Part shown: one piece after another, positions 25,601-32,507 of the stretch | How the letters are laid out: each line of letters begins with the position of its first letter | How positions within the stretch are numbered: position 1 is the stretch's first letter | The notes under the pieces: generated by a model | What the model was told of the DNA's origin: nothing | Seen by the model: the letters and a program-made list of their open reading frames with translations, nothing else | The model's database searches: none | Made by a program: the position numbers and the translations under genes | Source: an uncultured Gammaproteobacteria bacterium | GTDB taxonomy: Bacteria > Pseudomonadota > Gammaproteobacteria > Pseudomonadales > UBA5518 | NCBI GenBank assembly: GCA_903928015.1 | Contig: CAIYPF010000201.1 | Coordinates: 1 to 34,360, forward strand | Direction of reading: 5' to 3' | DNA length: 34,360 nucleotides

Positions 25601-26055
25601 TCGTCGAGATGCAGCAGCTTTTGCTGCTCGCGGCTGATGCGCAGGCTGCCGAGGTGGCCTGCCGAAACATGGATGTCCGCCGGCAGCCGGAGCGGCGCCA
25701 GATCGAGCGCAGGCGCGTCGGGCAGGGCCGGCGCAAGCGCGATCTCGAGGCTCGCCGCCGCGAGGCTGTCGGCGCAGAGCGCGAACCTGAGAAGGCAGGC
25801 CCGGTCGAGCTGCCAGCGAATGTCCCGCAGCACGAGCGTTTCCCTCGCCCCGGCCCAGCGCAGGGTTCCGATCCGCCCCTCTGCAAGCGTGCCGCCCTGC
25901 CCCTCGATAACGAGTTCCGGCAGCGCCCTCTGCAGCGCCTCCACGAGCAGCTCTGCGCCGCGCTCGCTCCCGGCAAGGCGCAGCGCGCTCACAGCGAGCA
26001 CAACCGGCACGAGCACCAGAGCACCCAGCAGGAACAGGCGGCCGCGTCGGCTCAC
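22615..26055 (-). CDS. tamB: Translocation and assembly module inner-membrane protein TamB
   Basis: A 1146-residue TamB/AsmA-like protein with one N-terminal signal anchor (about 6-24) and a long periplasmic beta-taco built of repeated amphipathic strands, a possible lipid bridge from the inner to the outer membrane. The C-terminal DUF490 part is clear: SRPTMPESRALHYLLTGRAP, GLGSAMMQ-like AVGSAMMQLGISGAGK and the final strand region YLTPDLFLRYGVSTFDKVN...LRYRLTPRFFVEAVSG...VDFLYSFSR. Length is near the E. coli protein (about 1260). The start is GTG 26055, overlapping the tamA stop by 4 bp (GTGA). It pairs with TamA. Confidence 0.93.
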   Translation of the reverse strand: MSRRGRLFLLGALVLVPVVLAVSALRLAGSERGAELLVEALQRALPELVIEGQGGTLAEGRIGTLRWAGARETLVLRDIRWQLDRACLLRFALCADSLAAASLEIALAPALPDAPALDLAPLRLPADIHVSAGHLGSLRISREQQKLLHLDDIRFAATLLGSRVDVGTLELGLGDFRLRAAGRIDIEHQLPLAVTATATRQGWPAMGASARGDLSRLSVDARLGGAWPLTLNGTVDPLGDDLPLALNLRAEAPLALPGDLSAYGSLQEASATLAGNLLGINAEVRGATVSEWIGKNRLQASARWSPDQGVELQRALLQGEVGAMEASGKLGLAEAMPWQLALLLRDACLPRWAKTPGCHVGGTVHMEGALAGAASDLDAVLDLRGEVNAHPAALKGRVALDAAGALSLDAVELSSGGNRLQIAGTAGDRLALEGSLLLQGLADTLPQAAGRGQGAFRVGGSRALPEIDATLQLSGFRWQAHGADDLELALRWRSETDPSNRIAVQASGLALPGLDVQSLHAALSGSRAAHALAGNARIEGLAVELACAGAAASSGSNWSGNCERLDLTTREGLPDWRLDHSLRLAWNGPARSLSVDPFCLRSKDTAACSTGRIRVAPDMVEGIALRADALPVAFLAAWLPEEVQAGGTLAVALDASRRGQEPLRIDAKVSSEALRLEPLAAGEEVPFEFRDIELSLRSEREALRLRVAARSGTEGRLEGALELSGTAPASALSGSVSVNGFDVGPMLRILPGSLDTAGRLDGSLKIGGTVAKPALAGEFGVTQGRFAHEGLPQPIEDFSLALRFAGADAEFDGKLRTRAGTGDIDGNLRWAGEDWSARLRLHAQELLLEPRRGMRIHVIPDITVELDPALARITGEVQIPEAEVDLESLPESAVSVSRDTVIVGRQRVTPGIDYALSVNLILGKAVHLRGFGADARLGGALRLRRGPDLPLEGRGEVKILDGRYIAYGQRLEVTEGNLLFRGPLERPELRITAVRHIDDDPVTVGVQVRGDAKTPEVTVFSRPTMPESRALHYLLTGRAPASGTDNELAVGSAMMQLGISGAGKVTGKILGKLGIQDFQVDSRKVQGGTEVQLSGYLTPDLFLRYGVSTFDKVNTFRLRYRLTPRFFVEAVSGVENAVDFLYSFSR

Positions 26056-27782
26056 AGCGGCGGCCCCATGCTGACGTGCAACTTGATGCCGGTGTTCTCG
26101 CGGTCGTGCACGGGCGCTGCAAGATCGAAGCGGATCTGTCCGATCGGTGAAAGCCAGCGCAGCCCGATGCCGGCGCTCTGGTAGAGATCGTCATTGCGCT
26201 CGGTGAAGGCGCCACCGCCATCGACGAACGCCGCGACGCGCCAGTTCGGACGCACCCGTCGCGACACCTCGACACTGCCGACCGCCAGATAGCGCCCCCC
26301 GAGCAGCTTGCCGTTGACGTCGCGGGGCGCGAGCGTCTCGTAGTCGTAACCGCGGATGCTGCGGTCACCGCCGGCATAGAAACGCAGCGACGCGGGGATC
26401 TCGTTGAAGGAGTCGGTCCAGATCGCACCGAGTTCCACGCGGGCGAGCACGCGGGTCTTGTCGTCGTGCAACGAGCGGAGCAACCCCAGCCCGCCCCGCC
26501 AGCGGAAGAAATCTGCGGGCGAGCCTACCGAGCTGTCGCTGAAGTCCACCGATGTCCAGAGACTGTATCCGCGCGGCGGGTCGAGTCCCGGCGCGAGCGA
26601 GGTGCGCGAGATGCTGGTGGCGGGAAGCAGATAGGCCACGTCTTTCTGCGTCTCGCTGCCCACGGTGTAACGTTCGAGTTCGGCACTGATGCCGTAGCGG
26701 TAGGACCAGTCGCCGAAGACTTTCATCGCATGCGCGATGCCGCTGGTCATGGTGATCGACTCGGTGTCCTCCAGGCTCTTGCCCTGAACTCCGGTGCTGA
26801 GCTCGAAGACATCGTCCAGCGGGTCGGAGTGCGGGATACGCCAGGTCGATTCGAGCGACTGCCGCGTGGCCGAGAGCTCGGCGTCGGTGGAGAGCGAGTC
26901 ACCGCGGCTGTTGAGAAGAGGCGAGTTGCGGCTGAAGCGCAGTCGCAGGTCGGAATCGGTGCTGAAACCTGCGCCCACGTCGTAGCGGCTCTCGGTGACG
27001 TCTGCGGCCAGCACTTCGATATCCGCCATCTCGGCGTCGCTGCGGCGCACACGCACCACGAGCTCGCTGAAATAGCCCGTGTCGCGCAGCCGCTGCTCGA
27101 AGCGGGCCATCTGCACGGCGTCGAACCAGTCGCCTTTGCGGAAAGGCGCGAGCCGCGCGAGCAGGGCGGTATCGAGCTGCGAGCCGGAGAGCACGATCTC
27201 GCCGAAACGCTTGCGCTGGCCGGCGTCGAGATCGAGCACCGCCTGCGCCTCGCGCCGCGCCACGTCCACGCGCAGTTCCGCGCGGCGGAACCGGGGTTTG
27301 AAGAATCCGGCGCGGCGACAGGCCTGGAGCAACTCGTCGCGCAGGCGTTCGTAGTCGGCATGGATCAACGGCGTGCCCGGCTTGAGGGGCGTCGCGCGCA
27401 GCAACTCCGCGACGGCAGGCAGCTCGCGCACGTCGGGGGCAATGTTCATGTCACTCGGCACCCAGACCAGGCGGGGGCCGGGGTCGACGCGCAGCACACG
27501 CTTTCCCTTGATCTGCTGCACGCTGAAGGTGGACTCGTACCAGCCGAAAGGTTGCAGGGCATCGTCGATGTCGGCGCGCAGGATGCGCTCCAGACGCGCC
27601 GGCTGCGTGGCAAGGGCGGGATCCAGACGCCCCATGTGCAGGCGCAGGTTATGGGCCGTGGGCTTGTCCAGGCCTTCGATATCGAGAGCAAGCCCCTTGT
27701 CCTCGGCGCGCAACACAAGCGGCACACACAGCAGCATCGCGGCGAGCAACACTCGCGCGGGACGCCTCGGCCATGTCAGCAT
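26052..27782 (-). CDS. tamA: Translocation and assembly module outer-membrane protein TamA (Omp85 family)
   Basis: A 576-residue outer-membrane protein. A signal peptide (cleavage near LRA26-EDK) is followed by three POTRA domains (about 30-105, 108-188, 190-263) and a 16-strand barrel (about 266-576). The barrel carries the Omp85 loop-6 motif RGYDYETLAPRD (477-488) and the usual GGxFxE-like FVDGGGAF stretch. ATG 27782 starts the signal peptide; an in-frame GTG four codons earlier (27794) is an alternative. The last residues are SMGPPL, not the usual terminal aromatic residue. It heads the tamA-tamB-fusion operon and is divergent from aguA over 118 bp. Confidence 0.92.
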   Translation of the reverse strand: MLTWPRRPARVLLAAMLLCVPLVLRAEDKGLALDIEGLDKPTAHNLRLHMGRLDPALATQPARLERILRADIDDALQPFGWYESTFSVQQIKGKRVLRVDPGPRLVWVPSDMNIAPDVRELPAVAELLRATPLKPGTPLIHADYERLRDELLQACRRAGFFKPRFRRAELRVDVARREAQAVLDLDAGQRKRFGEIVLSGSQLDTALLARLAPFRKGDWFDAVQMARFEQRLRDTGYFSELVVRVRRSDAEMADIEVLAADVTESRYDVGAGFSTDSDLRLRFSRNSPLLNSRGDSLSTDAELSATRQSLESTWRIPHSDPLDDVFELSTGVQGKSLEDTESITMTSGIAHAMKVFGDWSYRYGISAELERYTVGSETQKDVAYLLPATSISRTSLAPGLDPPRGYSLWTSVDFSDSSVGSPADFFRWRGGLGLLRSLHDDKTRVLARVELGAIWTDSFNEIPASLRFYAGGDRSIRGYDYETLAPRDVNGKLLGGRYLAVGSVEVSRRVRPNWRVAAFVDGGGAFTERNDDLYQSAGIGLRWLSPIGQIRFDLAAPVHDRENTGIKLHVSMGPPL

Positions 27783-27900
27783 TCGCTTTTTCACGGGTTG
27801 CAGGTTCGGGGATCGTCGGCCAAAGGGCGCGCCTATCCTAAACCGGCCGCAACTCCCGCGGCACCTGATGCCGCGCCAAGTTCTCAGCGGAGACCACCTC

Positions 27901-28959
27901 ATGAGCCAAACGAGCGCAAGCGGGGGCCGGCGCCTGCCTGCCGAATGGGAGCCGCAGGACGCCATCCTGCTCACCTGGCCGCACGACCGGAGCGACTGGG
28001 AGGCAACCCTTGCCGTCGTCGAGCGCGTCTTCGTAGAGATCGCCACCGCCGTCTGCGCGCACGAGCGGCTGCTTCTGGTGCTGCGCGACAGCGGGCACCG
28101 GAACCACGTCGAGGCCCTGCTGCGCACTGCCGGCACCGATCTCTCTCGCGTGCAGATCGTGATCGCCCCCTCCAACGACACCTGGGCGAGGGACCACGGA
28201 CCCATCACGGTCTACGAGAACGGCGCACCGCGCCTGCTCGATTTCGTGTTCAACGGCTGGGGCGGCAAATACGCAGCAGCACTGGACGATGCCATCACCG
28301 CAAGGCTGCAGGAGGCGGGCGTCTTCGGAGATGCGCCGCGCGAGCGATCCGCTTTTGTGCTGGAGGGCGGCAGTCTGGAGTCAGACGGCGCAGGCACGTT
28401 GATCACCACCCACGAATGCCAGCACCACGCCGGGCGCAACCCGGCACTGGACACCGGCGCCATCGAAGAACACCTGACAGCGGCCTTCGGGCTGAAGCGG
28501 CTCATATGGCTGCATAACGGCCAGCTTGAAGGCGACGACACCGACGGGCACATCGACACCCTCGTGCGGCTCTGCGACGCCGGCACCATCGCCTACCAGC
28601 AGTGCGACGATCCGGCGGACCCGCACTTCCCCGGGCTCGCCGCCCTGGAAGCCGAGGTGCGGGCATTGCGCACGGCAGAGGGCGAGCCCTACCGCCTGAT
28701 GCCACTGCCCTGGCCCTCGGCCAAGCGCCACCCCGACGGCCGGCGCATGCCCGCCACCTATGCGAACTTCCTGATCCTGAACGGCGCTGTGCTGGTGCCC
28801 ACCTACAGCGACGCGAAAGACGCAGTGGCACTGGAGCGGCTGCGCGGCATCTTCCCCGGCCGCGAGGTGATCGGCATCGACTGCCTGCCGCTGATCGCGC
28901 AGGGCGGCTCGCTGCACTGCGTGACGATGCAACTGCCCGCCGGCACACTCGCGCCCTGA
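27901..28959 (+). CDS. aguA: Agmatine deiminase
   Basis: A 352-residue cytoplasmic enzyme that hydrolyses agmatine to N-carbamoylputrescine and ammonia, of the guanidino-modifying (peptidyl-arginine deiminase) fold. Visible motifs: NDTWARDHGP (92-101) with Asp98, EGGSLESDG (155-163), GHIDTLVRL with His217, and IAQGGSLHCVTMQLP (332-346) with the catalytic Cys340. All catalytic residues are present and length is typical. ATG 27901 follows GGAGA (27889-27893) with suitable spacing. It forms an operon with aguB 16 bp downstream. No arginine decarboxylase is in the window, so agmatine must come from elsewhere. Confidence 0.95.
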   Translation: MSQTSASGGRRLPAEWEPQDAILLTWPHDRSDWEATLAVVERVFVEIATAVCAHERLLLVLRDSGHRNHVEALLRTAGTDLSRVQIVIAPSNDTWARDHGPITVYENGAPRLLDFVFNGWGGKYAAALDDAITARLQEAGVFGDAPRERSAFVLEGGSLESDGAGTLITTHECQHHAGRNPALDTGAIEEHLTAAFGLKRLIWLHNGQLEGDDTDGHIDTLVRLCDAGTIAYQQCDDPADPHFPGLAALEAEVRALRTAEGEPYRLMPLPWPSAKRHPDGRRMPATYANFLILNGAVLVPTYSDAKDAVALERLRGIFPGREVIGIDCLPLIAQGGSLHCVTMQLPAGTLAP

Positions 28960-28975
28960 CACCCGGAGCCGAACG

Positions 28976-29863
28976 ATGACCAAGACCCTGCGCACCGCCT
29001 GCCTGCAACACGCTTGCGGCCAAGACCGCGAGGCGAATCTCGCCACCACCGCACGCATGGTGCGCGAGGCTGCTGCCGCCGGCGCGCAACTCGTGCTGTT
29101 GCAGGAACTGCACACGGGCCCCTACTTCTGCCAGACCGAAGACGTGGCCTGCTTCGACATGGCAGAGCCCATCCCCGGCCCGGGCACGGAGTTCTTCGGA
29201 GCTCTGGCGCGCGAATGCGGCGTGGTGCTGGTGTCCTCGCTCTTCGAGCGGCGCGCACCCGGCCTCTACCACAACACCGCGGTGGTCTTCGAGCGCGACG
29301 GCAGCATCGCCGGGCGCTACCGCAAGATGCACATCCCCGACGACCCGGCCTACTACGAGAAGTTCTATTTCACGCCGGGCGATCTGGGCTTCACGCCCAT
29401 CAGCACCTCAGTGGGCAAGCTCGGCGTGCTGGTGTGCTGGGACCAGTGGTACCCCGAGGCCGCACGGCTGATGGCGTTGGCAGGCGCGGATCTGCTGCTC
29501 TACCCGACCGCCATCGGGTGGGACCCGCGCGATGACATCGCCGAGAAAACCCGCCAGCGCGAAGCCTGGGTCACGGTGCAGCGCGCGCACGCTGTGGCAA
29601 ACGGCTTGCCCGTGCTGGTAGCGAACCGCATCGGGCACGAGGCCTCACCGGACGCGCAGGCGCCGGGGCTCGAGTTCTGGGGCCACAGCTTCGTCGCGGG
29701 GCCGCAAGGGGAGTTCCTGGCGGTTGCGTCCGGAGACAGCGCGGAGGTCTTGCTCACCGATATCGACCTCGGCCGCAGCGAGGACGTGCGCCGCATCTGG
29801 CCCTTCCTGCGGGATCGGCGGATCGATGCTTACGGGGATCTGGTGAAAAGGTTCAGGGACTGA
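28976..29863 (+). CDS. aguB: N-carbamoylputrescine amidase
   Basis: A 295-residue nitrilase-superfamily amidase that hydrolyses N-carbamoylputrescine to putrescine, carbon dioxide and ammonia. The Glu-Lys-Cys triad is Glu44 (LLQELHTG), Lys117 (YRKMHIPDDP) and Cys154 (VLVCWDQWYPEAAR). YYEKFYFTPGD and TAIGWDP are typical of the AguB/CPA branch and separate it from other nitrilases. ATG 28976 has CGGAG upstream. It completes the agmatine-to-putrescine route with aguA. Confidence 0.95.
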   Translation: MTKTLRTACLQHACGQDREANLATTARMVREAAAAGAQLVLLQELHTGPYFCQTEDVACFDMAEPIPGPGTEFFGALARECGVVLVSSLFERRAPGLYHNTAVVFERDGSIAGRYRKMHIPDDPAYYEKFYFTPGDLGFTPISTSVGKLGVLVCWDQWYPEAARLMALAGADLLLYPTAIGWDPRDDIAEKTRQREAWVTVQRAHAVANGLPVLVANRIGHEASPDAQAPGLEFWGHSFVAGPQGEFLAVASGDSAEVLLTDIDLGRSEDVRRIWPFLRDRRIDAYGDLVKRFRD

Positions 29864-29927
29864 GAGCCTGCCAGACGGTCTGCGAGGGTCAACACGGATT
29901 GGCCGCCCTGCGCGGGAGACCTTGCCC

Positions 29928-30119
29928 TCACTCGTCCTCTGAACGCGCATCCACACCGCTCACCTCGCCGTCCCAGGCGTGAGCCGTGATCGCGATGGGC
30001 CGGCAACAGACGCTGCAGTCCTCTACGTAGTCCTGACGCTCCACGGAGCAATCCACGAGTATCTCTATCTGCTCCCAGCAATAGGGGCACTGGATGAACG
30101 CTGGCTGGAGTTCGTACAT
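29928..30119 (-). CDS. CPXCG motif-containing cysteine-rich protein
   Basis: A 63-residue small protein with paired cysteines: Cys11-Pro-Tyr-Cys14, Cys24, Cys35 and Cys38-Cys39, ending in a charged tail. The pattern (QCPYCWE, VDCS, YVEDCSVCCRPI) matches the small zinc-binding-like CPXCG family common in gammaproteobacteria. The function is unknown. ATG 30119 is preceded by AAAAGGGGGA, a strong ribosome site. It lies 70 bp after the membrane-protein gene on the same strand and converges with aguB. Confidence 0.85.
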   Translation of the reverse strand: MYELQPAFIQCPYCWEQIEILVDCSVERQDYVEDCSVCCRPIAITAHAWDGEVSGVDARSEDE

Positions 30120-30189
30120 GGGTCCCCCTTTTCCTTTCAGCCGCCAGCCGTCGGTATGACGGGCCGCACGGGGTTCACAGCCACCCGCC

Positions 30190-30702
30190 TCACTCCCGCA
30201 TCAGCAGGGATCCCGCGTACACCGCGACAGAGCCGATGACGTAGGCCATATCCACCACCCTGCGCCGGTCTTCGTCCTCGCGGCAGCTGGCGAGGTCGAG
30301 GATCGCGTTGCGGAGCAGGAATGTGTACAGGACGAAGTACAGGAACGGGACGATGTGCCGGTGCAGCGGGTAGTCGCCGATGTCCTTGCCGAACAGAGAG
30401 AGTATCCAACCGATCTGGCTCCAGATCCCCAGCAAGCCGAGACCGGCGTTGATGAACATCCACCTGACCTCGTCGCGGCCGAAGATGGTGAGGTAGAACA
30501 CGGTGTAGATCGCAATGGCGATACCACCGTGGAGGAACAGGAAAAACGTCGGGGTGTCGCTCGGGTAGTAGGCCATCAGGAAGCCGGACCCGCCGAACAT
30601 CAGCATGTGGACGAGGAAGAAGGGGTAGACCTGGTGCCAGGCGATGTCGTCCCCTGCGGCGTAGCTTTTCCCCCCTGTCTGCAGGCTGCCGTGGAGCTTC
30701 AT
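30190..30702 (-). CDS. Four- or five-helix membrane protein of unknown function
   Basis: A 170-residue inner-membrane protein; I do not recognise the family. Hydrophobic segments lie near 25-45 (VYPFFLVHMLMFGGSGFLMAY with a His), 50-72, 80-104, 115-133 and 150-167. Several aromatic residues and histidines (His23, His32, His58, His114, His116) sit near the membrane faces, which could suggest metal or haem binding, but no known motif is complete. ATG 30702 is chosen because AGGA lies 7 bp upstream and the helix-rich part starts right after; a much longer in-frame extension upstream runs antisense through the sigma gene. It is divergent from the ECF sigma gene. Confidence 0.75.
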   Translation of the reverse strand: MKLHGSLQTGGKSYAAGDDIAWHQVYPFFLVHMLMFGGSGFLMAYYPSDTPTFFLFLHGGIAIAIYTVFYLTIFGRDEVRWMFINAGLGLLGIWSQIGWILSLFGKDIGDYPLHRHIVPFLYFVLYTFLLRNAILDLASCREDEDRRRVVDMAYVIGSVAVYAGSLLMRE

Positions 30703-30815
30703 CGCGACGTCCTGTTGATGGCGTGAGGCGGGGCTGGCATTGCGTGCGGCAACGAGACTGTATCGGACGGCAAAAGTAAAGCGCTCCGGGCAGGGCACTG
30801 TGTAGTCGGGGTCCG

Positions 30816-30831
30816 GCCGATCATAATCGGC
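30816..30831. promoter_or_regulatory. Inverted repeat GCCGAT-CATA-ATCGGC in the divergent region
   Basis: A perfect 6-bp inverted repeat with a 4-bp centre, flanked by GGGG (30808-30811) and CCCC (30833-30836), in the gap between the membrane-protein gene and the sigma gene. It could be an operator, or hold a -10 (CATAAT, or TATGAT on the other strand). No clear -35 accompanies either. Confidence 0.4.
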
Positions 30832-30870
30832 GCCCCGAAGTGGTCTCCCGAAGCCAGCACCCGACCAGAT

Positions 30871-30897
30871 GGAACCCAAATCACCTCCCGAGCGTGT
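30871..30897 (+). promoter_or_regulatory. ECF-type promoter, GGAACC-N17-GTGT (copy 3, sigma gene)
   Basis: GGAACC at 30871-30876, a 17-bp spacer with T at position 10, CC at 12-13 and C at 17, then GTGTAAA at 30894-30900. Only nine bases lie between GTGT and the ATG at 30907, so the mRNA would have almost no leader. It suggests the sigma factor transcribes its own operon. Confidence 0.75.
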
Positions 30898-30906
30898 AAA
30901 CAGGTC

Positions 30907-31497
30907 ATGAAGTGGTTCAGTCCAACAGCAGCGCCTGCGCAGGGGTCGGGTTTCGACGCCCTCGTGCGCCCGCATCTCGACCGTCTGTACCGGCTCGCCT
31001 ACCGCTTCACCCAGTCCCGCGAGGACGCCGAAGACCTCGTCCAGAGCCTGCTGATAAAGCTGCTGCCCCAGACCGATCGCCTGGCACTGCTCGATCTGCC
31101 GGGCCCGTGGATGGCCCGTGCGCTCTACAACCTCTACATCGACCAGACCCGTCAGCGCCGCCGTCAGGAGGCCGCCATCGGCAACCCTCTCACCGAGGAC
31201 GGGGTGCTCGAGGCCATCGCCGACGAGTTCTCCGACTCCCCCGAGCAGGCCGTGGAGCGTAACCAGCGCGAGCAGCGGCTGGCGCTGGCACTGGCCGCTC
31301 TCTCTGACGATCACCGCGCCCTGATCGCCTGGCACGACATGGAGGGCTACACCCTCGATGAACTCGCCGAACAGCTTTCCGTGCCCATTGGCACCCTGAA
31401 GTCCCGGCTGCACCGCGGCCGGGCCAATCTGCGGGCCCTGCTGGAGCAACCCTCCGCCGGCGCCACGCCCCTTTCCGTAGCGAGGTTCGCTGTATGA
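30907..31497 (+). CDS. ECF-type RNA polymerase sigma factor
   Basis: A 196-residue sigma-70-family factor with only regions 2 and 4. Region 2 spans about 16-85 (FDALVRPHLDRLYRLAYRF, AEDLVQSLLIKLL, ARALYNLYIDQTRQRRR). Region 4 spans about 126-180 with the helix-turn-helix YTLDELAEQLSVPIGTLKSRLHRGRANLR. It should bind core RNA polymerase and direct it to a GGAACC-type promoter; one lies right before the gene. ATG 30907 has only a weak AGG close upstream, but no later in-frame ATG leaves region 2 whole. It overlaps the anti-sigma gene by 4 bp (ATGA). It also has a C-terminal tail of about 16 residues beyond region 4. Confidence 0.92.
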   Translation: MKWFSPTAAPAQGSGFDALVRPHLDRLYRLAYRFTQSREDAEDLVQSLLIKLLPQTDRLALLDLPGPWMARALYNLYIDQTRQRRRQEAAIGNPLTEDGVLEAIADEFSDSPEQAVERNQREQRLALALAALSDDHRALIAWHDMEGYTLDELAEQLSVPIGTLKSRLHRGRANLRALLEQPSAGATPLSVARFAV

Positions 31498-32120
31498 ACT
31501 GCACCCGTGCCCGACTGTTCCTCGAGGAGCAGATAGACGGATCCGCAGAGCCACTGGCCGAGGCTGCGCTCGCCGAGCACCTGCGCGGCTGCGAGGACTG
31601 CTCCATGGAGCGCGAGGCCATGCGTGCGCTGCAGGCACAACTGGCGGCGCTGCCCCTGGCGCCCGCCCGCGCGGGCTTTGCCGATCGCGTGCTGGCTGCG
31701 GCACACGCCGCTCAACCCGCAGCGCGGGCGCCCGTCCGCAGCCGTGTTCCGGCATGGATGGGCGGCGCGCTGGCCGCGAGCCTGCTGCTCGCCACGGGCA
31801 TGTGGTTCGGGCGCCAGAGCCTCCCGGAGGTCATGGCCGTTGCCGATCAACCCGTGCGGCTCGTGTTCCGCAGCGAGGACGCGCTTGCCGGGGTCACCAT
31901 CGAGATCGATCTCCCCGAGGGCGTTGAACTCGACGGTTATCCGGGGCAGCGTCAACTTGTGTGGCAGTCCGACATCCAGGCTGGCCCCAACCTGCTGGAA
32001 CTTCCGGTGCAGGTGCACGGCAGCGGCGGAGTCCTCACCGCCACCATCAATCACGGCAGCGAGCGCCGGCAGTTCGCCGTGCGGCTCGTGCCCGTAGCCG
32101 CGGAGAAAACCGATGCGTGA
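31494..32120 (+). CDS. Zinc-finger anti-sigma factor, membrane-anchored
   Basis: A 208-residue partner of the sigma factor. The N-terminal cytoplasmic part has the ZAS-type zinc motif: Cys3, His29-x3-Cys33-x2-Cys36 (AEHLRGCEDC). A membrane helix follows (about 87-106, PAWMGGALAASLLLATGMW), then a periplasmic beta-rich domain (about 115-202) with LPEGVELDGYPGQ and NLLELPVQV. It presumably holds the sigma factor at the membrane until a periplasmic signal reaches this outer domain. The start overlaps the sigma stop by 4 bp, so the two are made in balance. The sensory domain does not match a family I can name. Confidence 0.88.
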   Translation: MNCTRARLFLEEQIDGSAEPLAEAALAEHLRGCEDCSMEREAMRALQAQLAALPLAPARAGFADRVLAAAHAAQPAARAPVRSRVPAWMGGALAASLLLATGMWFGRQSLPEVMAVADQPVRLVFRSEDALAGVTIEIDLPEGVELDGYPGQRQLVWQSDIQAGPNLLELPVQVHGSGGVLTATINHGSERRQFAVRLVPVAAEKTDA

Positions 32121-32430
32121 CTTCGCACGCCTGCTGCTTTTGGCGGCCCTGCTGTTCAGCGCCTCGGTGCGTGCCGAGAGCGGGCTCCAGGGCCTCGAAA
32201 TGGACGTGATGGACGCAGGCGAGAACGCTGCGCGCGCAACATCACGGATCGCCTTGCCCCGGATAGGTTTGCCGACGCCAGCAGAACAAGACCTCCCCGG
32301 CCTTGAGCCCGAGCGCAACGCCCGCGCGGCGGAGTTGCTGCCCGATAACGCCGCATCGGTAGCGCGCGAGGCGGTTCCGGTCGTGGATCCGGGCGACACC
32401 ACGACGGACCCAACCGACACGCCTCACTGA
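32113..32430 (+). CDS. Small exported protein in the sigma operon
   Basis: A 105-residue protein; no family recognised. It has a signal peptide (MRDFARLLLLAALLFSASVRA, cleavage before ESGL), then a low-complexity mature part rich in Ala, Asp, Glu and Pro, with no cysteine, ending DPGDTTTDPTDTPH. The Asp/Thr/Pro tail resembles in composition the repeat protein at 33913, another likely member of the same regulon. ATG 32113 overlaps the end of the anti-sigma gene by 8 bp, which supports the start and cotranscription. Confidence 0.72.
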   Translation: MRDFARLLLLAALLFSASVRAESGLQGLEMDVMDAGENAARATSRIALPRIGLPTPAEQDLPGLEPERNARAAELLPDNAASVAREAVPVVDPGDTTTDPTDTPH

Positions 32431-32507
32431 AGGCGCCCGGCTGTACAATCCGGCGCGGTCCGTCACAGGCCGATCCCCGACACCCTTGCGCTGACGAGAC
32501 CAGACGC

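Noticed and set aside
26404..28517. Plus-strand frames opposite tamA and a 5' extension of aguA
   Set aside because: They run antisense through tamA. The agmatine deiminase start at 27901 has a ribosome site and the normal family N-terminus.
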